In this document: positions 7,092 through 11,012 of the stretch, piece after piece
Layout of the letters: every line of letters starts with the position of its first letter
Position numbering within the stretch: the first letter of the stretch is position 1
Assembly (NCBI GenBank): GCA_000961805.1
Contig: LADV01000035.1
Location: forward strand, 1-11,012
Reading direction: 5' to 3'
Length of the DNA stretch: 11,012 nt
Origin: Peptococcaceae bacterium BRH_c23
GTDB lineage: Bacteria > Bacillota_B > Desulfitobacteriia > Desulfitobacteriales > Desulfitobacteriaceae
The notes under the pieces: generated by a model
What the model was told of the DNA's origin: nothing
Database searches by the model: none
What the model saw: the letters and a program-made list of their open reading frames with translations, nothing else
Made by a program: the position numbers and the translations under genes

Positions 7092-8420
7092 TCAAATTCT
7101 ATTCCAAACTTCCTGGGCCAATTCCCTGGACCGAGCACCGATAGCTTCTTCATCAATGTCGATCAGCTTTCGGTCAAGCATGCGCACGCGCCCATTGATG
7201 ACCGTTGTTTCGACAGCCCGTCCTGAGACTCCAAACAGAAGATGTCCGGTCCAATTGTTAGGTCCGATGGGAGTCGGAGGCGTGTAATCGACAACGATAA
7301 CATCAGCCCATGCTCCTTCTGTCAATTCGCCGAACTTACCGCCAAACAATTCGGAGGCGATTTTAGGATTATTACCATAAAGCATTTGAGGAATTTCACC
7401 CCAGGCGACACTGGGATCCGCCGCGGCATGCTTATGAAGTACATTCCCTACTTTGGCGCTTTCAAACATGTCACAAGTATAACCATCCGTTCCAAGTCCC
7501 ACCTTGACCCCTTGGCTGAGCATTTTAAGAACGGGTGTTACTCCAACAGCATTTCCCATATTGGATTCCGGATTATGAACAACTTGGGTTTGAGAATTAT
7601 TAAGAATTTCGATCTCGTGATCATCAATATGTACACAGTGTACTGCAATAGTCTTGGGTCCCAAAATCTTGAACTTATCTAAGCGCTCGACCACCCGCAT
7701 TCCGTATTTGGCAAGACTGTCTTCTAAGTCCTCAATTCCTTCGGCAACATGTACGTGAAATCCTGCACCCAGACGATTGGCTTCTTCACTGCACTGAGTC
7801 AGGGTTTGATCGGATAAGGTCAAAGAAGCGTGAAGTCCGAACATACCTGCTACCATTTCATCCGGTTGAGCCTGACAAGCTTTGATGAAGTCAACGTTCT
7901 CTTGGATTCCTTCTTGGGCAATTTTTTCCCCATCCCGATCTGAGACCTCATAACAAAAGGCCGCCCGAACCCCCATCTCTTTGGCTGCCTTAGCAAGCGT
8001 GGATAAGCTCCCCGTAATAGCCATGGGGCTGGCATGGTGATCAATAATTGTGGTCGTTCCTGTTTTGATACACTCGATCAAAGGAGTCAGACCACTGTAA
8101 TAGACATCATCAAGGGTCAGTAATTTATCGAGTTTCCACCAAAGTCCTTCAAGGATATCTCCAAAGCTTTTTGGAGCTTTACTCTTGGAATCCATGCCAC
8201 GCGCAAACGTACTGTAAAGATGCATATGGGTATTGACCATCCCTGGCATGATCAGCTTTCCATGAGCATCAATAAACTCTACATCCGGGTACCGGGCCTT
8301 TAAATCTTGGGTTGACCCAATTTCCAGGATCTTTTTGTCTTGAATTAGCACACCACCCTTGGGAATAACTTGATTCCGCTCGCCCAAAGTTAAGACCGTA
8401 CCATTACCGATTAACAGCAA
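7092..8420 (-). CDS. ssnA: SsnA-like amidohydrolase
   Basis: A cytosolic metal-dependent hydrolase of 442 residues, the length I recall for E. coli SsnA, with matching blocks: MPGMVNTHMHLYS (58-70), YYSG (107-110), IDHHASP (126-132), GSLSTL (137-142) and a GHLLFG motif (392-397). Metal ligands are H65/H67, H222/H224 with E227, H261 and D312. In E. coli ssnA lies in the ygeW-ygfK-xdhD purine-use region. The chemistry of SsnA is not firmly known to me; ring opening or deamination of a purine breakdown product is likely. I favour the TTG at 8420, with GAGGGTGAT correctly spaced before it. The GTG at 8429 is in frame but falls inside that ribosome site. It lies 64 bases after the flavoprotein gene and 10 bases before the threonine-synthase-like start, so the three are cotranscribed. 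Confidence 0.85.
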   Translation of the reverse strand: MLLIGNGTVLTLGERNQVIPKGGVLIQDKKILEIGSTQDLKARYPDVEFIDAHGKLIMPGMVNTHMHLYSTFARGMDSKSKAPKSFGDILEGLWWKLDKLLTLDDVYYSGLTPLIECIKTGTTTIIDHHASPMAITGSLSTLAKAAKEMGVRAAFCYEVSDRDGEKIAQEGIQENVDFIKACQAQPDEMVAGMFGLHASLTLSDQTLTQCSEEANRLGAGFHVHVAEGIEDLEDSLAKYGMRVVERLDKFKILGPKTIAVHCVHIDDHEIEILNNSQTQVVHNPESNMGNAVGVTPVLKMLSQGVKVGLGTDGYTCDMFESAKVGNVLHKHAAADPSVAWGEIPQMLYGNNPKIASELFGGKFGELTEGAWADVIVVDYTPPTPIGPNNWTGHLLFGVSGRAVETTVINGRVRMLDRKLIDIDEEAIGARSRELAQEVWNRI

Positions 8421-8484
8421 TACAATCACCCTCTCTTAATTATTTTTCCCAAGACCCTCACTCTACCCAGATCGTTGTCTCCAC

Positions 8485-9675
8485 CTAAAGAATAATGGGT
8501 CTGACTAACGAAATTGCCTTTGAAGAACACATCGCTCGACATAGTCCACACCCTATACACTTACTTATTTCAACCTGTGGACGACCCTTGATCAGAACTA
8601 TAGCATCATGTCCACCTGTTCGACAAGCTGTATAGCAGACTCCGCAACCATCACAGACCTCGGACTGAATGCGGGAGACTACTTGAATGCCCCTCGGGAG
8701 TTGGGAATGCTCCACTAAATAAGGCAAAGACCTTCCAATCAGGTCGGTTAAACTTTGAAAACCCTTTTCCTCCATAAAACCTTCTAAACCACGCAATAAA
8801 TCACCGATGATCCCTACGCCAAAACGCAATACCGCGGTGCATATTTGCAAGGTGCTAGCCCCAAGAAGGAGGAATTCTGCGCCATCTTGCCAAGTAGTTA
8901 TTCCACCACTCGCTGTAATATCAATATCCACTTGTTGGGCAATTTCCGCCGTACAACGCAAGGCAATGGGTTTCAAGGCCGATCCAGAAAGCCCTCCATA
9001 GGTCGATAAGCCAGCTACATTTGGATAAGGAATCAGGGTATCTAAGTTGACACCAGTAATACATTTTATCGTATTTATTGCACTAACTCCATCTGCACCA
9101 CCACGTCTAACCGCCTTAGCCGTAGCAATAATATCGGAATCTTGTGCAGATAATTTAATGACTACAGGAACATTTCCCACGACTTCTTTCACCCAGCGAG
9201 CGATCGGTTCCGTCCCCTCAGGCTCTTGAACTTTCGTACATAGCCCCCACTCAGTTCCATGAGGGTGCCAAATACTACACTCAATTATGTCTGCTCCAGC
9301 GTCTACAAACCGCCTAGCCAACGATTGCCAGTCTTCTTTCGTGGAGGCCATAATACTGGGAATGACGATTTTATTCGGGAAACGTGTTTTTAAAGTACGC
9401 ACATTTTGTTCAATCACTTCGACGGAATGTTCAGAAACGAGGTCGATGTTTTGCAGACCTATAAATTCGCCTGCTTGCTCAAGGCGAGTAACCAATGGAA
9501 AAACTCGACTTACAATTCTAGAATCGACTGCAACGGTCTTTAAGACTGCTCCAGCCCAGCCGGCTTCAAAAGCCTGTATTAAGAGACCGAGGTGATCTGT
9601 ACTAGGTGAAGGAGCCAAAATAAAGGGGTTTTCAAATCTGATTCCGCAAAAATCAACGGATAAATCGACTGTCAC
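8485..9675 (-). CDS. PreA-like flavoprotein: dihydropyrimidine/dihydroorotate dehydrogenase family with 2x[4Fe-4S]
   Basis: A 396-residue FMN TIM-barrel oxidoreductase with a C-terminal ferredoxin domain, as in PreA and the C-terminal half of dihydropyrimidine dehydrogenase. FMN-site features include IKLS (173-176), INTI (200-203) and ASGGI (255-259) before a LLLGAS turn. Two clusters are predicted from C341/C344/C347/C351 and C373/C376/C379/C383. The active-site loop reads IWHPHG (135-140) where the family has SCPHG, so the catalytic Cys is replaced by His137; C133 and C146 are nearby. It is therefore probably not a standard pyrimidine dehydrogenase and may reduce or oxidise a purine-derived ring. 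An NAD(P)H partner subunit (PreT-like) is not in the window. The start is GTG at 9675 with AAGGGG nine bases upstream. It follows a structured intergenic RNA. Confidence 0.85.
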   Translation of the reverse strand: MTVDLSVDFCGIRFENPFILAPSPSTDHLGLLIQAFEAGWAGAVLKTVAVDSRIVSRVFPLVTRLEQAGEFIGLQNIDLVSEHSVEVIEQNVRTLKTRFPNKIVIPSIMASTKEDWQSLARRFVDAGADIIECSIWHPHGTEWGLCTKVQEPEGTEPIARWVKEVVGNVPVVIKLSAQDSDIIATAKAVRRGGADGVSAINTIKCITGVNLDTLIPYPNVAGLSTYGGLSGSALKPIALRCTAEIAQQVDIDITASGGITTWQDGAEFLLLGASTLQICTAVLRFGVGIIGDLLRGLEGFMEEKGFQSLTDLIGRSLPYLVEHSQLPRGIQVVSRIQSEVCDGCGVCYTACRTGGHDAIVLIKGRPQVEISKCIGCGLCRAMCSSKAISLVRPIIL

Positions 9676-9688
9676 TTCCTATAACCCC

Positions 9689-9710
9689 TTTTAAAATACT
9701 GATTTTAAAA
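9689..9710. repeat. Perfect AT-only inverted repeat just upstream of the flavoprotein ribosome site
   Basis: TTTTAAAAT and ATTTTAAAA flank a 4-base centre (ACTG), making 9-bp perfect arms. On the mRNA strand the GGGG of the ribosome site follows at once. It could be a repressor operator, an AT-rich translation enhancer or a weak RNA stem. Confidence 0.5.
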
Positions 9711-9760
9711 CTAAATTACGATGCTTGGTGACTGAGTGGGGGTCTTATCCTCCTCACTCC

Positions 9761-9867
9761 ATTAAATCGGCCAAATTCATCTCCCACCTTCGAGTGAAAG
9801 ATGAATTATGGCTCTTGATTAACCTATGGAGAAGGTGGGAAAGAAATCTCTCCCACCGCCGATTAAT
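9761..9867 (-). ncRNA. Candidate structured leader/intercistronic RNA: three-way junction with alternative helix (unassigned)
   Basis: On the minus strand, outer stem P1 pairs 9867-9858 with 9771-9761 (10 bp, one bulged base, GC-rich inside). It encloses P2 (9857-9834: 10 bp, tetraloop ATTT) and P3 (9807-9774: 14 bp, loop TCGAAG), with a 26-nt linker between them. P2 has one and P3 two G-U pairs that become A-C mismatches on the plus strand, so the RNA is read leftward. TCCCACCTTC (9840-9831) can instead pair perfectly with GAAGGTGGGA (9791-9782), which would break both P2 and P3. No T run follows, so it is not a simple terminator. It matches no purine-riboswitch core I recognise. It begins in the permease stop codon and lies about 85 bases upstream of the flavoprotein GTG. 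It could also be only a 3'-end or processing structure. Confidence 0.6.
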
Positions 9868-11012
9868 TACTCTCGAATTCCGGCATGAGCCTTTAGTTCA
9901 TCTAAATCTCCTGCGCCTTTGCTTCCATTAAAGAAAGCATTAAGGACAATCGCCGTGATTGAACCTAAGGTAATTCCACTATGCATAATGGTTTGACTCC
10001 AAGATGGGAAATGTTGAAAGAAGTTCGGAGTTACTACTGGAATAACACCAATTCCGATACTAATAGCAACAATGAAAATGTTATTAACGTTCTTCTCGAA
10101 GTCCACTTTCGCAAGAGTCTTAATCCCGCTGGCAGCGACGATTCCGAACATTGCTATTCCAGCTCCCCCAAGGACTGGGGTAGGCAGGGAGGCAATAATG
10201 GTAGCCATCTTAGGAAATAAGCCTAATATAACTAAGATGACACCGGATGTTGCGACGACGAAACGACTCTTGACTCCAGTTAAACCGACCAAGCCGACGT
10301 TCTGCGCAAAGGCCGTGTACGGGAAGGCATTGAAGATACCACCAAGGGCAGTGGCTAAGCCATCTGCTCTTAAACCAGCAGTAAGTTCTTCTTCACCGAT
10401 CTTTTTCCCGACCATTTCACCAATAGCCAGAAAGTCTCCCGTTGACTCAACCATGACAACCAACATTACCAGAATCATAGCGATAATCGAACCGATCTCA
10501 AACTTTGGAACTCCGAAGAAAAAGGGCGTTGTAATGCCAATCCAAGGAGCTGTAGCCACTCCCGAGAAGTTTACAAGTCCTAAGGGGATGGCAACAACTA
10601 GGCCGACCAGTAAACCCAGCAAAACGGCAATATGGGAAACAAAGCCTTTGAAAAGTTTATTAATCAAGAGAATTGCCACCAGCACAATTGTTGCCACCAG
10701 AATAAAGGTTAAAGAGCCATAATTCTTGTTTCCAACTCCGCCTGCAGCCCAGTTAATACCGACTGGCAGGAGAGAAACCCCGATAATTGTAATAATTGTA
10801 CCCGTGACGATTGGGGGGAAGAAACGAATCAACTTACTAAAATATGGAGCAACTAAAAACGTAAATAGACCAGCCACTATGACAGAGCCAAAGATCAACG
10901 TCATACCGCCACTTTTGGCCATAATGACCATAGGCGTAACAGCAGCAAAAGTAACCCCTTGAATGACAGGAATCTTAATTCCGATTTTCCAAATCCCTAA
11001 GGTTTGGAGTAG
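9867..11012 (-). CDS. NCS2-family purine/uracil permease (N-terminus beyond window edge)
   Basis: A polytopic inner-membrane nucleobase transporter, probably a proton symporter for xanthine, urate or uracil. The frame is open to the window edge. The 381 visible residues begin LLQTLGIWKIGIKIPVIQGV, a conserved early NCS2 segment, so only some 60-80 residues are missing; the internal ATG at 10931 is not the start. Family signatures seen are the substrate-site glutamate in VESTGD (188-193 of the visible part), the QN motif of FAQNVGLVGLTGVKSR (235-250), and repeated hydrophobic segments. The C-terminus ends hydrophilic (KGAGDLDELKAHAGIRE). Gene order makes it the first visible gene of the purine cluster. 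Motifs fit the xanthine/urate branch slightly better than UraA, but the substrate cannot be read reliably. The promoter lies outside. Confidence 0.92.
   Translation of the reverse strand, partial: LLQTLGIWKIGIKIPVIQGVTFAAVTPMVIMAKSGGMTLIFGSVIVAGLFTFLVAPYFSKLIRFFPPIVTGTIITIIGVSLLPVGINWAAGGVGNKNYGSLTFILVATIVLVAILLINKLFKGFVSHIAVLLGLLVGLVVAIPLGLVNFSGVATAPWIGITTPFFFGVPKFEIGSIIAMILVMLVVMVESTGDFLAIGEMVGKKIGEEELTAGLRADGLATALGGIFNAFPYTAFAQNVGLVGLTGVKSRFVVATSGVILVILGLFPKMATIIASLPTPVLGGAGIAMFGIVAASGIKTLAKVDFEKNVNNIFIVAISIGIGVIPVVTPNFFQHFPSWSQTIMHSGITLGSITAIVLNAFFNGSKGAGDLDELKAHAGIRE

Noticed and set aside
9834..9857. P2 hairpin as a simple terminator of the permease gene
   Set aside because: It is stable, but no T run follows on either strand, and it is part of a larger fold with an alternative pairing.
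9676..9866. Known purine (guanine/adenine) riboswitch
   Set aside because: The conserved three-way-junction core and loop-loop sequences of that class are not seen. The stem lengths and the 26-nt linker do not fit.
10072..10722. Rightward open frame of 216 codons opposite the permease
   Set aside because: It is antisense to conserved NCS2 motifs, and its Thr/Pro/Lys-rich composition is what results from reading a membrane-protein gene backwards.

Overview
The window looks like chromosomal DNA from a low-to-mid GC, anaerobic, spore-former-type Firmicute. Desulfosporosinus, Desulfitobacterium or a related Peptococcaceae genus is the most likely source. This is inferred from strong AGGAGG-type ribosome sites, mixed ATG/GTG/TTG starts, a soluble chemoreceptor, a PAS-sigma54 activator and a ferredoxin-type flavoenzyme in a purine cluster. 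The genus cannot be fixed from sequence alone.

Left part (1-2640). A sigma54-dependent activator with a PAS sensor runs leftward off the edge. It is divergent from a soluble methyl-accepting chemotaxis-like protein that runs rightward and ends in a strong intrinsic terminator. The gap between them (1036-1513) holds a sigmaA-type promoter for each direction, an operator-like palindrome and a 20-bp-arm inverted repeat. Just past the terminator is the C-terminal stub of a PucR-family regulator gene, with no start and a stop immediately upstream in frame.

Main part (2638-11012). Every gene reads leftward. In transcription order they are: an NCS2 xanthine/uracil-type permease (N-terminus outside the window); a PreA/dihydropyrimidine-dehydrogenase-like flavoprotein with two [4Fe-4S] motifs; an SsnA-like amidohydrolase; a threonine-synthase-like PLP enzyme; a second, longer fold-type II PLP enzyme; a terminator; and an 8-oxoguanine-deaminase-like amidohydrolase. 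The permease, SsnA, a purine deaminase and a PucR relic together point to anaerobic purine (or related heterocycle) uptake and breakdown. A plausible scheme is that the permease imports the base, the amidohydrolases deaminate or open it, the flavoprotein performs a ferredoxin-linked reduction or oxidation, and the PLP enzymes handle an amino-acid-like ring-opening product. E. coli YgeX, a diaminopropionate ammonia-lyase, holds a comparable place in the ygeW-ygfK-ssnA region. The exact pathway is inferred.

The most unusual non-coding items are three. A 107-nt three-way-junction RNA lies between the permease and the flavoprotein gene; it has a perfect 10-bp alternative helix, and its G-U pairs make sense only on the transcribed strand. 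A 14-unit array of 7-bp repeats separates the two PLP genes, and related heptamers supply the C-terminal tail of the upstream protein. An intrinsic terminator sits about 25 bases before the deaminase start codon.
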